From the NCBI GenBank assembly GCA_963677885.1, contig OY782500.1, positions 4,650,001-4,714,000 of the forward strand: 64,000 nt of DNA, given 5' to 3'. A program made the position numbers and the translations under genes. Shown here piece after piece: positions 16,802-25,727 of this stretch. Positions within the stretch are counted from its first letter, which is position 1; every line of letters begins with the position of its first letter. Below the pieces are notes generated by a model. The model was not told the DNA's origin. It searched no databases and worked only from the letters and a program-made list of their open reading frames with translations. The stretch is from UBA1351 sp963677885. GTDB lineage: Bacteria; Bacillota; Clostridia; Lachnospirales; Vallitaleaceae.

Positions 16802-18733
16802 ATGAAAACCATTCGCTTAACAATGGCACAGGCCCTGGTTAAATTTCTAGATCAACAATATGTTGAATTTGACGGTATAGAATCAAAATTTGTTCAAGGT
16901 GTCTTTACCATATTTGGACATGGTAATGTACTTGGTCTTGGCCAGGCTCTAGAAGAGGATCCGGGTGACCTGGTAGTCCATCAAGGACGGAATGAACAAG
17001 GGATGGCCCATGCAGCAATGGGGTTTGCCAAGCAAAACCTACGAAAAAAAATATATGCAGTCACATCCAGTGTAGGGCCAGGTGCAGCCAATATGGTAAC
17101 CGCTGCAGCTACGGCAACAGCCAATAGGATTCCGGTACTTTTTTTACCTGGTGACACTTATGCAAGCAGACAGCCAGACCCGGTTTTACAGCAGATTGAG
17201 CTTTTTGACTCCTTGGCAACGACGACTAATGATGCCTTTAAGCCGGTTTGCAAGTACTGGGACAGAATTAACCGTCCGGAACAGCTGATGCCTGCCATGA
17301 TCAATGCTTTTAGGGTATTGACAGACCCGGCGGATACAGGAGCAGTTTGTATTGCCTTGCCACAGGATGTGGAAGGTGAAGCCTATGATTACCCTGAATA
17401 TTTCTTTGATAAGCGTGTCCATATCATTGAACGAAGATTGCCGATGCAAAGACGCATTGAGATGGCTGCAGACCTTATGATGACAAAGAAAAAGCCTATG
17501 ATGGTTCTCGGTGGTGGAGTTAAGTATTCGGAAGCCGGGCAGAGTTTCAAGGCATTTGCAGAGGCCTTTAATATTCCTTTTGGAGAAACACAGGCAGGAA
17601 AGTCGACCATTACCTATGACCATGACCTTAACCTGGGTGGAATCGGAACAACAGGCAATCTAAGTGCCAATATAATTGGTCAGGATGCCGATCTGGTTAT
17701 TGGTGTAGGTACAAGGTATACCGATTTTACTACTGCCAGTAAATGGCTTTTTAGAAAAGAGGATGTTAATCACATCAACATCAATGTTGCTGAATTTGAT
17801 GCCTACAAACTAGATGGTATTCAGATTGTAGCCGATGCCAAAGAAGGTCTTGAACTTCTGGCAGAAGAGCTAAAAAAACGAGGATATCAATCCTCATATA
17901 AAAGTGAAATTGAAGAGGCTAAAGTTCAGTGGAAGCAGGAGTTAGACCGACTCTTTCATGTGGTCAAAGACAATGACTTCCAGCCTGAAGTAGCGGGGCA
18001 TTTGGATCATATACTTGATGAGTATGAAAGTGTTCTGGGATCTTCCCTGACTCAAACAAGAGTCTTGGGAATTTTGGATGAGGTACTTCCTCCTGAAGGT
18101 ATTATAGTTGGGGCATCAGGTTCTCTTCCGGGAGACCTTCAGAGGGTATGGCAAGCCAAATCACCAAACACATACCATATGGAATATGGTTATTCCTGTA
18201 TGGGTTATGAAGTAAATGCTGCCTTAGGTGTTAAACTGGCTAGACCAGACACAGAAGTTTACTCTATGGTAGGGGATGGATCCTATATGATGCTTCATTC
18301 TGAGCTTATCACTTCCATACAGGAAGGAGCCAAGATTAACGTCATCCTTTTTGACAATATGGAGTTTGGCTGTATCAACAACCTGCAGATGGAAAACGGC
18401 ATGGGATCTTTTGGAACGGAAATGCGTTACAGAAATCCGGAATCCGGTAAGTTGGACGGATCTCTTATAAAAGTGGATTTTGCCATGAACGCGAAATCAT
18501 ATGGTTGTGAAACCTATACCGTTAGAAGCGAAAAAGACCTCTACCATGCTCTTGAAGCCATAAAAGATGCTAAAGTCTCAACCTTGATTGATATTAAGGT
18601 ATTGCCTAAAACCATGACCGGAGGCTATGAGGCTTGGTGGCGTGTGGGTAATGCGGAAGTTGCCAAAAATCCCAGAATCGAAAATTCCACCAAAGAACAT
18701 GAGGCCAGAATTAGTGAAGCAAGAAAATATTAA
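16802..18733 (+). CDS. iolD: 3D-(3,5/4)-trihydroxycyclohexane-1,2-dione hydrolase
   Basis: 643 aa, normal for IolD, a thiamine-diphosphate enzyme of the acetolactate-synthase family that opens the inositol ring. Visible parts: N-terminal TPP domain with GRNEQGMAHAAMGFAKQ (catalytic Glu) near residue 60, VTSSVGPGAANMVTAA near residue 85, a central domain with MMVLGGGVKYS, and the C-terminal cofactor motif VGDGSYMMLHSELIT through LFDNMEFGCINN near residues 490-525. It has GGAGGA upstream. It is followed by a stem-loop repeat. Confidence 0.94.
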   Translation: MKTIRLTMAQALVKFLDQQYVEFDGIESKFVQGVFTIFGHGNVLGLGQALEEDPGDLVVHQGRNEQGMAHAAMGFAKQNLRKKIYAVTSSVGPGAANMVTAAATATANRIPVLFLPGDTYASRQPDPVLQQIELFDSLATTTNDAFKPVCKYWDRINRPEQLMPAMINAFRVLTDPADTGAVCIALPQDVEGEAYDYPEYFFDKRVHIIERRLPMQRRIEMAADLMMTKKKPMMVLGGGVKYSEAGQSFKAFAEAFNIPFGETQAGKSTITYDHDLNLGGIGTTGNLSANIIGQDADLVIGVGTRYTDFTTASKWLFRKEDVNHININVAEFDAYKLDGIQIVADAKEGLELLAEELKKRGYQSSYKSEIEEAKVQWKQELDRLFHVVKDNDFQPEVAGHLDHILDEYESVLGSSLTQTRVLGILDEVLPPEGIIVGASGSLPGDLQRVWQAKSPNTYHMEYGYSCMGYEVNAALGVKLARPDTEVYSMVGDGSYMMLHSELITSIQEGAKINVILFDNMEFGCINNLQMENGMGSFGTEMRYRNPESGKLDGSLIKVDFAMNAKSYGCETYTVRSEKDLYHALEAIKDAKVSTLIDIKVLPKTMTGGYEAWWRVGNAEVAKNPRIENSTKEHEARISEARKY

Positions 18734-18743
18734 TTTAAATTAA

Positions 18744-18791
18744 GGTTAGGTATCAAAAGGATCAGTGAAACTTCCTTTTAACATCCTAACC
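18744..18791 (+). repeat. Short dispersed stem-loop repeat, copy 2
   Basis: Arms GGTTAGG and CCTAACC, extended by AAAAGGA and TCCTTTT, enclose a loop with GTGAAAC. It shares GTGAAACTTCCTTTT with the copy at 36423-36458. It lies just after the iolD stop. Confidence 0.7.
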
Positions 18792-18818
18792 AAATATACT
18801 AACAACAAGGAAGGATAA

Positions 18819-18843
18819 GCACCGGTAATGAACCTGCCGGTGC
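18819..18843 (+). promoter_or_regulatory. Hairpin just before iolE
   Basis: GCACCGG and CCGGTGC form a 7-bp stem with an 11-nt loop, placed between a strong AAGGAAGGA (18807-18815) and the iolE ATG at 18854. The site directly before the ATG is weak (CAGGT), so folding could bring the stronger site closer. Confidence 0.5.
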
Positions 18844-18853
18844 AGGTAACAAA

Positions 18854-19753
18854 ATGCTTAATAAGGAAAAGGTATTTTTGGGTATTGCTCCCATTGCGTG
18901 GACCAATGATGATTTGCCTGAACTAGGCAGTGAAAACACTTTTGAGCAGTGTGTCAGTGAAATGGCTTTGGCAGGATTTACTGGTAGTGAAGTAGGTAAC
19001 AAATATCCTAAGGATCCTAGTGTCCTAAAACCAATGCTGGATATGAGAGGTGTGAGGATCTGCAACGCGTGGTTTTCTACCTTGTTTACCTCAGAAAATC
19101 CTGAAGTTACTTACCAGGCCTTTATAGAGCACAGAGACTTCCTCCATGCCCTAGGAGCAAAAGTTATTGGATGTTCAGAGCAAGGGAATTCCATTCAGGG
19201 AACCACTAAACCTGTTTTTGATGACAAACCGGTTTATACGGAGGAAGAATGGTTAAAGGTAAGTGCGGGGATGAATCATCTTGCCAAACTGGCTGAGGAA
19301 AAAAACATGAAGGTCTGCTTCCATCACCACATGGGAACAGGGGTTCAGACACCTGAAGAAATCGACAAGTTTATGGAAATGACCAATGACAATGTATATC
19401 TTCTTTTTGATTCAGGTCATTTAGTTTATTCAGAAGGCAATGAAGAAGCTGCCATTGAAGTGCTTAGAAAACACATAGCTAGAACCATTCATATACATCT
19501 GAAAGATGTCAGAATGGATGTGGTCAATAAGGTCAAGGAGGAGAAGTTAAGCTTTCTTGAAGGTGTTAAAGCCGGTGCCTTTACTGTACCTGGTGATGGA
19601 CTTATCGACTTTAAACCTATTTTTGATATTTTGGACCAAGCTGGTTATGAAGGCTGGATGGTTGTTGAAGCAGAGCAAGACCCAGCTATAGCCAATCCTT
19701 TTGAATATGCCTTAAAAGCAAGAAAATACATTAATGACTTAACCGATTTATAA
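18854..19753 (+). CDS. iolE: myo-Inosose-2 dehydratase
   Basis: 299 aa xylose-isomerase-like TIM-barrel protein. Segments typical of IolE are VFLGIAPIAWTNDDLPELG at the N-terminus, FTGSEVGNKYPKD near residue 45, KVCFHHHMGTGVQTPEEID near residue 160, VYLLFDSGHLVYSEG near residue 185 and the final WMVVEAEQDPA. It dehydrates 2-keto-myo-inositol to the dione used by IolD. Its ribosome site is weak (see the hairpin at 18819). The gene lies between iolD and iolG in the same direction. Confidence 0.93.
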   Translation: MLNKEKVFLGIAPIAWTNDDLPELGSENTFEQCVSEMALAGFTGSEVGNKYPKDPSVLKPMLDMRGVRICNAWFSTLFTSENPEVTYQAFIEHRDFLHALGAKVIGCSEQGNSIQGTTKPVFDDKPVYTEEEWLKVSAGMNHLAKLAEEKNMKVCFHHHMGTGVQTPEEIDKFMEMTNDNVYLLFDSGHLVYSEGNEEAAIEVLRKHIARTIHIHLKDVRMDVVNKVKEEKLSFLEGVKAGAFTVPGDGLIDFKPIFDILDQAGYEGWMVVEAEQDPAIANPFEYALKARKYINDLTDL

Positions 19754-19801
19754 TTTGATGTGTCAAACCATTGACACCTATACCATATTGGGAGGAAAAA
19801 A

Positions 19802-20815
19802 ATGAAAATCTATAATGTAGGTATTATTGGTGCTGGCCGTATTGGCCGTGTACATGCTCAGAGTATTACATACCATATTCCAAACGCCAGAGTCAAGGCG
19901 GTTTCAGATGTGAGACTTGAGGGAGTAAAAGAGTGGGCAGAGAGCCTTGGCATAACGGAAGTTTATGATGATTATCACAAAATATTGGCCGATGATGCCA
20001 TTGATGCAGTCCTCGTCTGTTCATCAACAGATACTCATGCAGAAATATCTATCGCTGCAGCCAAAGCTGGTAAAAATATTTTCTGTGAAAAACCAATCGA
20101 TTATGACCTTGACCGTATTGATAAGGTTCTTGAAACCGTTAAGGAAGCTGGTGTGAAATTCCAGGTAGGATTTAACCGACGTTTTGATCATAACTTTGCC
20201 AGAATCAACCAAGTGACAAAAGATGGTGTCATTGGTCATGCTCATATCATCAAGATTACATCAAGAGACCCGGAACCACCACCAGTAGAATATGTCAAAG
20301 TATCCGGTGGTATCTTCCTTGACATGGCTATTCATGACTTCGATATGGCAAGGTACCAGGCAGGATCTGAGGTTGTAGAGGTCTATGCTATAGGAGACAG
20401 TCTGGTTGATCCTGCAATCGGTCAGGCAGGAGATGTGGATACAGCGATTGTCACCTTAAAGTTCGAGAATGGCGCTATGGCTGTTATTGACAACTCTAGA
20501 AAGGCAGCCTATGGCTATGACCAAAGAGTGGAAGTCTTTGGTTCCAAGGGTTCAATAGAAGCGGCTAATGATACAGAAACCAATACGGTTCTTCGTACCC
20601 AGGACAGTGTTGCATCAGATAAACCCCTTTATTTCTTCCTAGAAAGATATATGCAGTCTTTTGTAGATGAGATGAAACAGTTCTTCACAGCGGTAGCTGA
20701 TGATTCTCCGGTTCCTGTGTCCGGTCATGATGGTCTTCAGGCAGTTGTTATCGGTCTTGCAGCCAAGAAATCCCTGGCAGAGAACAGACCAGTTAAGCTA
20801 TCAGAAATTCGATAG
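19802..20815 (+). CDS. iolG: Inositol 2-dehydrogenase
   Basis: 337 aa Gfo/Idh/MocA oxidoreductase: NAD-binding GIIGAGRIGRVHAQS, EKPIDYDLDRID with the catalytic Lys near residue 96, and SGGIFLDMAIHDFDMARY near residue 168 containing the catalytic Asp and His. It oxidises myo-inositol at C2, the first step of the pathway. It is the second such gene in the cluster; by sequence this copy looks closest to classical IolG. A GTGTCAA/TTGACAC hairpin lies in the gap before it. The start ATG follows GGGAGGAAAAA. Confidence 0.92.
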   Translation: MKIYNVGIIGAGRIGRVHAQSITYHIPNARVKAVSDVRLEGVKEWAESLGITEVYDDYHKILADDAIDAVLVCSSTDTHAEISIAAAKAGKNIFCEKPIDYDLDRIDKVLETVKEAGVKFQVGFNRRFDHNFARINQVTKDGVIGHAHIIKITSRDPEPPPVEYVKVSGGIFLDMAIHDFDMARYQAGSEVVEVYAIGDSLVDPAIGQAGDVDTAIVTLKFENGAMAVIDNSRKAAYGYDQRVEVFGSKGSIEAANDTETNTVLRTQDSVASDKPLYFFLERYMQSFVDEMKQFFTAVADDSPVPVSGHDGLQAVVIGLAAKKSLAENRPVKLSEIR

Positions 20816-20850
20816 GATAAAGTCTGGAATTTCAACATATCAAATATGGT

Positions 20851-20870
20851 GTGGCCTCCCAGGAGGCCAC
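20851..20870 (+). promoter_or_regulatory. GC-rich hairpin between iolG and the decarboxylase genes
   Basis: GTGGCCTC, loop CCAG, GAGGCCAC: an 8-bp stem without a following T-run. It may reduce or process readthrough from iolG into the decarboxylase genes. No convincing new promoter is visible in the 147-nt gap, so the downstream genes may still depend on the iol transcript. Confidence 0.65.
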
Positions 20871-20962
20871 CTTAACAAATTTCTTCAGACCATATCTGTG
20901 GTAAGTAAAATTCTTAGGACAGTTAAGAGAAAATCTATAATGAGCAAGTTTGAGGTGAAAAC

Positions 20963-22510
20963 ATGATGGAGCAAAAGATTCAGGAAATGTATGAAAAAAG
21001 AAATCAAGTGGAGTTAGGAGGCGGTTTGGCCCGGTTGGAAAAGCAACATGAGTCAGGCAAACTGACTGCCAGAGAGCGGATTGAACTTCTTCTGGATGAA
21101 GATTCTTTCGTTGAAATTGGAGCCTTCATGAAACACCGAAGTGTAGATTTTGGTATGGCTAAGAAAGAAGCACCGGGTGATGGTGTTGTTACCGGTTTTG
21201 GAACCATAGAGGGCATACTGGTTTACGTATACTCTCAGGACTTCACCGTACTTGGTGGGTCTCTTGGCCAGGTTCATGCAGCCAAGATTTGTCAGGTTAT
21301 GGATATGGCAATTAAAAACAAGGCTCCAATTATAGGTATCAATGATTCAGGTGGTGCAAGAGTTCAGGAAGGTATTGACGCCTTGGCAGGTTTTGGTGAT
21401 ATATTTTATCGAAACACCTTGGCATCAGGTAGGATTCCTCAGATATCAGTTATCTTAGGCCCCTGTGCAGGTGGAGCTGTTTATTCACCGGCTATTACAG
21501 ATTTTATCTTTATGGTAGATGGAACCAGTCAAATGTTTATTACAGGTCCTGAGGTGATCAAGACCGTAACCGGTGAAATCGTAACTAAGGAAGACCTGGG
21601 TGGTGCCTTTGCCCATTCTTCCAAATCTGGTGTTAATCATTTTAGATATGAAGATGAAGCTGCTTGCTTTGAAGCCCTAAGACACTTAATTACCTATTTG
21701 CCAGGTTCCTTTGACCAGAAACCTGTAGAAATGGACTCTATGGATGATCCTAACCGACATCCTGAAATTTTAAATACTATTTTACCGGAAACATCCAACA
21801 AAGCCTATGACATGCTTGAAATCATTGAGGAAATCATTGACCTGGATTCTTTTATGGAAGTCAGCAAAGACTATGCTAAAAACATTATTGTAGGCTTTGC
21901 CAAAATGAATGGAGCAAGTGTAGGTATAGTTGCCAATCAACCTAAGGTACTGGCTGGTTCACTGGATGTCAATGCATCTGATAAAGCAGCCCGGTTCGTT
22001 CGTTTTTGTGACAGTTTTTCAATACCCATCATTACATTGACGGATGTACCAGGCTATTTTCCAGGTGTAGCCCAGGAACACGCAGGTATTATCAGACACG
22101 GGGCAAAACTGCTCTATGCCTATTCAGAAGCCAGTGTTCCAAAAATCAATGTCATCATTAGAAAAGCCTATGGTGGAGCCTATATAGCCATGTCTTCCAA
22201 ACACCTGGGAGCCGATATGGTTTTTGCCTGGCCCTCTGCAGAAATAGCAGTTATGGGACCACAAGGTGCAGCCAATATTATTTTTAGACATGAAATCAAT
22301 AATTCTCTGAATCCTGAAGGAATCAGGCAACATAAGATAAAAGAATACCAGGAGAATTTTGCCAATCCATATGTGGCTGCGTCTAGAGGATACGTAGATG
22401 CCGTCATTGAACCATCCATGACCAGGTCTTATATTTGCGCCGCACTCCAAGGGGCAGGCCTAAAAGACGAGACAAGACCTGAGAAAAAACATGGAAATAT
22501 CCCCCTTTAG
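20963..22510 (+). CDS. mmdA: Acyl-CoA decarboxylase, carboxyltransferase (alpha) subunit
   Basis: 515 aa, the usual length of MmdA and propionyl-CoA-carboxylase beta chains. The N-terminal and C-terminal crotonase-like halves are intact: GGARVQEGIDALAGFGDIF near residue 130, GPCAGGAVYSPAITDF near 170 and SSKHLGADMVFAWPSAEIAV near 415. It moves the carboxyl group from an acyl-CoA to the biotin protein. The family covers methylmalonyl-CoA and related substrates. Because it follows the iol genes and the acylating dehydrogenase, malonyl-CoA is a reasonable alternative substrate; methylmalonyl-CoA in a propionate pathway cannot be excluded. GAGGTG precedes the two adjacent ATG codons. Confidence 0.88.
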   Translation: MMEQKIQEMYEKRNQVELGGGLARLEKQHESGKLTARERIELLLDEDSFVEIGAFMKHRSVDFGMAKKEAPGDGVVTGFGTIEGILVYVYSQDFTVLGGSLGQVHAAKICQVMDMAIKNKAPIIGINDSGGARVQEGIDALAGFGDIFYRNTLASGRIPQISVILGPCAGGAVYSPAITDFIFMVDGTSQMFITGPEVIKTVTGEIVTKEDLGGAFAHSSKSGVNHFRYEDEAACFEALRHLITYLPGSFDQKPVEMDSMDDPNRHPEILNTILPETSNKAYDMLEIIEEIIDLDSFMEVSKDYAKNIIVGFAKMNGASVGIVANQPKVLAGSLDVNASDKAARFVRFCDSFSIPIITLTDVPGYFPGVAQEHAGIIRHGAKLLYAYSEASVPKINVIIRKAYGGAYIAMSSKHLGADMVFAWPSAEIAVMGPQGAANIIFRHEINNSLNPEGIRQHKIKEYQENFANPYVAASRGYVDAVIEPSMTRSYICAALQGAGLKDETRPEKKHGNIPL

Positions 22511-22577
22511 TAAGTGATGGCTGATGAAGAACATAAAAGTTGGTAAGTTGGCATAACTATAGAGAGGAGTGTTTAAG

Positions 22578-22874
22578 ATGAATAGTCAGATTATCGAGTC
22601 TTTAACTGCCTTGATCGCCGGAATGGGTACTGTTTTTATTGTGTTGATTTTGATTTCCCTGGTCATTGGAAGTTTTCAATATATAAGTAAACATGAGAAG
22701 CACACGAAAGGACCCAGTGTCAAAATTGATCCGGTTGAGTATCAAAAGGACCAGGACCAGGCCTCAGAAAATGAGGATATGAAAAAGATAGTAGCAGCTA
22801 TTAGCCTTGCCTTAAGTTACGAACTGGGTATTAGCGCTGATCGATTACGCATAAGGTCATTACGCAGGTCATAG
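22578..22874 (+). CDS. OadG-like small membrane subunit of the Na+-pumping decarboxylase
   Basis: 98 aa from the ATG at 22578 (GAGAGGAG before it); a GTG at 22569 is too close to that site. It has one strong membrane helix near residues 10-33 (ALIAGMGTVFIVLILISLVI), then an acidic, Gln-rich linker and a short C-terminal helix (ISLALSYELGISADRLRIRS). This is the layout of OadG/MmdD assembly subunits, which hold the carboxyltransferase on the membrane subunit. The family varies widely in sequence, so the call rests on topology and position between the alpha and biotin-carrier genes. Confidence 0.78.
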   Translation: MNSQIIESLTALIAGMGTVFIVLILISLVIGSFQYISKHEKHTKGPSVKIDPVEYQKDQDQASENEDMKKIVAAISLALSYELGISADRLRIRSLRRS

Positions 22875-22938
22875 TCCTAAGAGAACATTTTTATAGGACT
22901 TAATATTTGAAAGGAGCATCCTTTAAGGATGATGAGTG

Positions 22939-23301
22939 ATGAATAAATATCGAGTTACAGTAGATGGAACAAGCTATGAAGTCGAAATAGAGGTCATTGG
23001 GGCAGGTACATCTTCCTATGTACCAAGCCATCATATAAAAACACCTTCTGAAGATATATCCCCTAGTAAAAAGCCATTAGAAAAGAGTGATAAGGATGTA
23101 CTTGCTCCAATGCAAGGTAAGATACTGAGTATACCTGTTACAGAAGGCCAGGTGATTGAAAAGGGACAGGTAGTAGCTGTTCTTGAAGCTATGAAAATGG
23201 AAAATGAGATTGTTGCCCATGAAGGTGGCCGGGTTGAAAAAATCATGGTTGCTTCCGGCCAATCCGTTGAGGCAAATGATTGTATTGTAGCGCTGAGCTA
23301 G
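22939..23301 (+). CDS. mmdC: Biotin carboxyl carrier subunit of the decarboxylase
   Basis: 120 aa from the ATG at 22939 (AAGGATGATGAG before it). The N-terminal stretch resembles the start of other carriers (KYRVTVDGTSYEVEIE), then a short linker, then the biotinyl domain with the biotin site VLEAMKMENEI (Lys near residue 85) flanked by APMQGKI and GQSVEANDCIVAL. It shuttles CO2 from the carboxyltransferase to the membrane decarboxylase. The linker is shorter and less Pro/Ala-rich than in many carriers. Confidence 0.9.
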   Translation: MNKYRVTVDGTSYEVEIEVIGAGTSSYVPSHHIKTPSEDISPSKKPLEKSDKDVLAPMQGKILSIPVTEGQVIEKGQVVAVLEAMKMENEIVAHEGGRVEKIMVASGQSVEANDCIVALS

Positions 23302-23311
23302 GAGGTTTGAC

Positions 23312-24625
23312 ATGTTAGAAAGACTTCAAGAAGCCTTGTCAAATTTCTTGGAAACCTCAGGTATCTATTGGATTATTCATTATCTTCACTTAGACAGAGG
23401 TCTGGATTTTGATTACATTTTTTCAGGAAGTCTAGGCAACATTATTATGATTCTGGTTGCCCTGACCCTTATGTATTTGGCCATTAAGAAGGAATTTGAG
23501 CCCCTTCTCCTTCTACCCATATCCTTTGGTATGTTCTTGGTAAACCTGCCAATTTCAGGAATTATGGACCATGCAACAACTCAGATCAGTATTCAGGGTG
23601 AAACCCTTTTACTGGAACATGGTCTTCTTGAAAATGGGATTAGATATGCTTCCCAACTGGCCCAAAGCGGGATTGATTACTTTGAAGTAGCCAAGGAAGT
23701 TCCAGGAGGTCTGTTTCATTATCTATACTTTGGAGACGAGTTGGGTATTTTTCCACCCCTCATTTTTATGGGCGTTGGAGTTATGACTGATTTTGGTCCG
23801 CTCTTAGCTAATCCTAAAAGCTTCCTCCTTGGTGCAGCCGCCCAATTCGGAATTTTTCTTGCATTCTTTGGGGCTATGAGTTTTGGTTTTTCACCGGCTG
23901 AATCTTCTTCAATAGCCATTATTGGAGGTGCTGACGGACCTACAGCTATTTTTACAGCCATTAAACTGGCACCTCATCTTCTGGCACCTATCGCAGTCGC
24001 GGCCTATTCTTACATGTCTCTGGTGCCAATTATCCAGCCGCCAATCATGCGCCTTCTTACGACCAAGGAGGAAAGGATGATCAAGATGCAGCAGCTGCGT
24101 CCGGTTTCCCAAACAGAGAAAGTATTGTTTCCAATCATCGTAACCCTCTTAGTCGTTATGATTCTACCATCGACGGCACCCTTAATCGGTATGCTGATGT
24201 TTGGAAACCTCATTAAGGTCTCAGGCGTGACAGAACGCTTGGCAGATGTAGCTAGTGGACCACTTATGTATACTATCACCATATTTTTAGGTCTAACTGT
24301 TGGGGCAACGACCCAGGCAGCAGAATTTTTGAAGTTATCCACACTTCAGATCCTATTGTTAGGTCTAGTAGCCTTCGCAGTGGGAACAGCTGCCGGTGTA
24401 CTTCTTGGTAAACTGATGAACAAACTGTCCGGAGGTAAAATCAACCCACTCATTGGAGCGGCAGGCGTGTCAGCTGTACCCATGGCTGCCAGGGTTGCGC
24501 AGAAAGTTGGCCAGGAAGAAGACCCTACAAACTTCCTCCTTATGCATGCTATGGGCCCAAATGTAGCCGGAGTTATCGGTTCTGCTGTAGCAGCAGGGGT
24601 ATTTTTATCACTTTATATGGCATAA
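23312..24625 (+). CDS. mmdB: Na+-translocating acyl-CoA decarboxylase, membrane (beta) subunit
   Basis: 437 aa with about nine to eleven membrane helices, as in OadB, GcdB and MmdB. Diagnostic segments: TDFGPLLANPKSFLLGAAAQ near residue 155, IIGGADGPTAIF near residue 205 (Na+/carboxybiotin site), and GAAGVSAVPMAARVAQKVG near residue 385. It decarboxylates carboxybiotin and drives Na+ out of the cell. It is last of four contiguous decarboxylase genes that directly follow the inositol genes, suggesting that inositol breakdown contributes to the membrane Na+ gradient. AGGAGG precedes the ATG. Confidence 0.93.
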   Translation: MLERLQEALSNFLETSGIYWIIHYLHLDRGLDFDYIFSGSLGNIIMILVALTLMYLAIKKEFEPLLLLPISFGMFLVNLPISGIMDHATTQISIQGETLLLEHGLLENGIRYASQLAQSGIDYFEVAKEVPGGLFHYLYFGDELGIFPPLIFMGVGVMTDFGPLLANPKSFLLGAAAQFGIFLAFFGAMSFGFSPAESSSIAIIGGADGPTAIFTAIKLAPHLLAPIAVAAYSYMSLVPIIQPPIMRLLTTKEERMIKMQQLRPVSQTEKVLFPIIVTLLVVMILPSTAPLIGMLMFGNLIKVSGVTERLADVASGPLMYTITIFLGLTVGATTQAAEFLKLSTLQILLLGLVAFAVGTAAGVLLGKLMNKLSGGKINPLIGAAGVSAVPMAARVAQKVGQEEDPTNFLLMHAMGPNVAGVIGSAVAAGVFLSLYMA

Positions 24626-25226
24626 ATGATAGGCCTTAACACTTTCGTCATATCTCTTGTGAGAGTCTCCTAAATATATAAAAATAATTAGACTTTTTGA
24701 TGTTAAATATTCATGATAAATATATGGGGATGACCCTAAAAAGCCCCCTAAAAGCCCAGTATTTCAGTCCTTGGGCCGGCATTCATGTCACTGGTGGTTT
24801 TGACTTTTTGTACACCTCTCACAATGAAAGTCTCAATTTTAAGCTATAAAAAGAAAAACCTCCCATATGGCCCAAAAAACATGAAAAAATCAACAATGAA
24901 GAGGGAAAAGCAGTCACAATCATTGGGCACATGTTTTTGAAATCCTGTGCTATAATAAATCTTGTAAAACCCCCCCCCAATACAATATATATAAATTTTT
25001 GCTACACCCCATAAGAACAAATACCTTCTCCTAAAGAACAGCGACCCTAGCTGTTCTTTTTACTTTGTAGAAATAGTTTGCGAAGATCGTTAAGTCTATA
25101 ATCAATACTCCATACATGGGAGTGTGTTTTGAGCATGATTAGAAAAATTGACTTACAGATACCAGTGGCTGTATTATTGTGAAATGAGATAAAGAAAGTA
25201 TGATATAAGCAGAAAGAGGGAGCATA
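24626..25226. other. AT-rich intergenic stretch after the decarboxylase genes
   Basis: About 600 bases with no convincing gene. It holds short pyrimidine/purine runs (a run of nine C near 24970), a possible TATAAT near 24952, and one clear terminator at 25033-25060. It marks the change from the inositol region to a more AT-rich accessory region. Confidence 0.6.
25033..25060 (+). terminator. Rho-independent terminator
   Basis: AAAGAACAGC and GCTGTTCTTT form a 10-bp perfect stem with a 7-nt loop, with T on the right side and A on the left, so it can work on both strands. Confidence 0.8.
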
Positions 25227-25510
25227 ATGCTGGCATTTTTAATCGTAATTGAAAATGAAGTGATCAGGGGTTGCTATATCTGCTGTATAACAAAGAACTT
25301 GTTCATGTAGCCAAGAAAATATTGAATGATTATCAAGAAGCAGAAGATATTGTCCAGACAGCATTTATTAAGGTAGCTGATTACTTGGATGAAGATATTG
25401 ATGTAAAGTGTAAAAAAACCAAGGGTTTGATTGTTATAATAGTTAGAAACCTTTCCATTAACCTGAATAATAAGAGAAAAAGAAGATACACTGCTAACTT
25501 AGAAAAATGA
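25227..25510 (+). pseudogene. Broken sigma-70-family (ECF-like) sigma factor gene
   Basis: An ATG at 25227 with GAGGGAG before it gives MLAFLIVIENE, the usual beginning of clostridial small sigma factors. The frame is then lost around 25265-25275, and a second frame (from about 25271) continues with YLLYNKELVHVAKKIL, EAEDIVQTAFIKVADYL and VRNLSINLNNKRKRR, which is sigma region 2. The stop at 25508-25510 comes before any region 4. Normal members are about 180 aa; barely 95 codons remain here. A frameshift, a small internal deletion and loss of the C-terminal half therefore all seem to have happened. Confidence 0.7.
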
Positions 25511-25524
25511 TTGATTTAACATTG

Positions 25525-25546
25525 GATGGCAGGCAAACCTGCCATC
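25525..25546 (+). terminator. Perfect hairpin after the broken sigma gene
   Basis: GATGGCAGG, loop CAAA, CCTGCCATC: a 9-bp GC-rich stem lacking a T-run, so only a possible terminator. The remaining gap to 25727 holds the promoter below and nothing else I can support. Confidence 0.5.
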
Positions 25547-25653
25547 ATAACCTACAAAATATAATGATAACAACTTGAGCAACTCAGTAACAATGAAATA
25601 TAGCGAGCTGTTGACATCCTAAAAAATCACTAACATAAAATAAGGAAATTTGC

Positions 25654-25681
25654 TTGCAAAATATCGTATAAGTTGTATAAT
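25654..25681 (+). promoter_or_regulatory. Promoter of the histidine-kinase/LytTR operon
   Basis: TTGCAA (25654-25659), 16-bp spacer, TATAAT (25676-25681), 47 bp before the first start codon. Confidence 0.65.
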
Positions 25682-25727
25682 TTTTGTATTGCGGTAATAC
25701 TAAATTGCAAAGGAATATAAACTGTAT

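Noticed and set aside
24965..24980. Run of nine C as a phase-variation tract
   Set aside because: It lies in non-coding DNA with no gene or promoter clearly dependent on its length.
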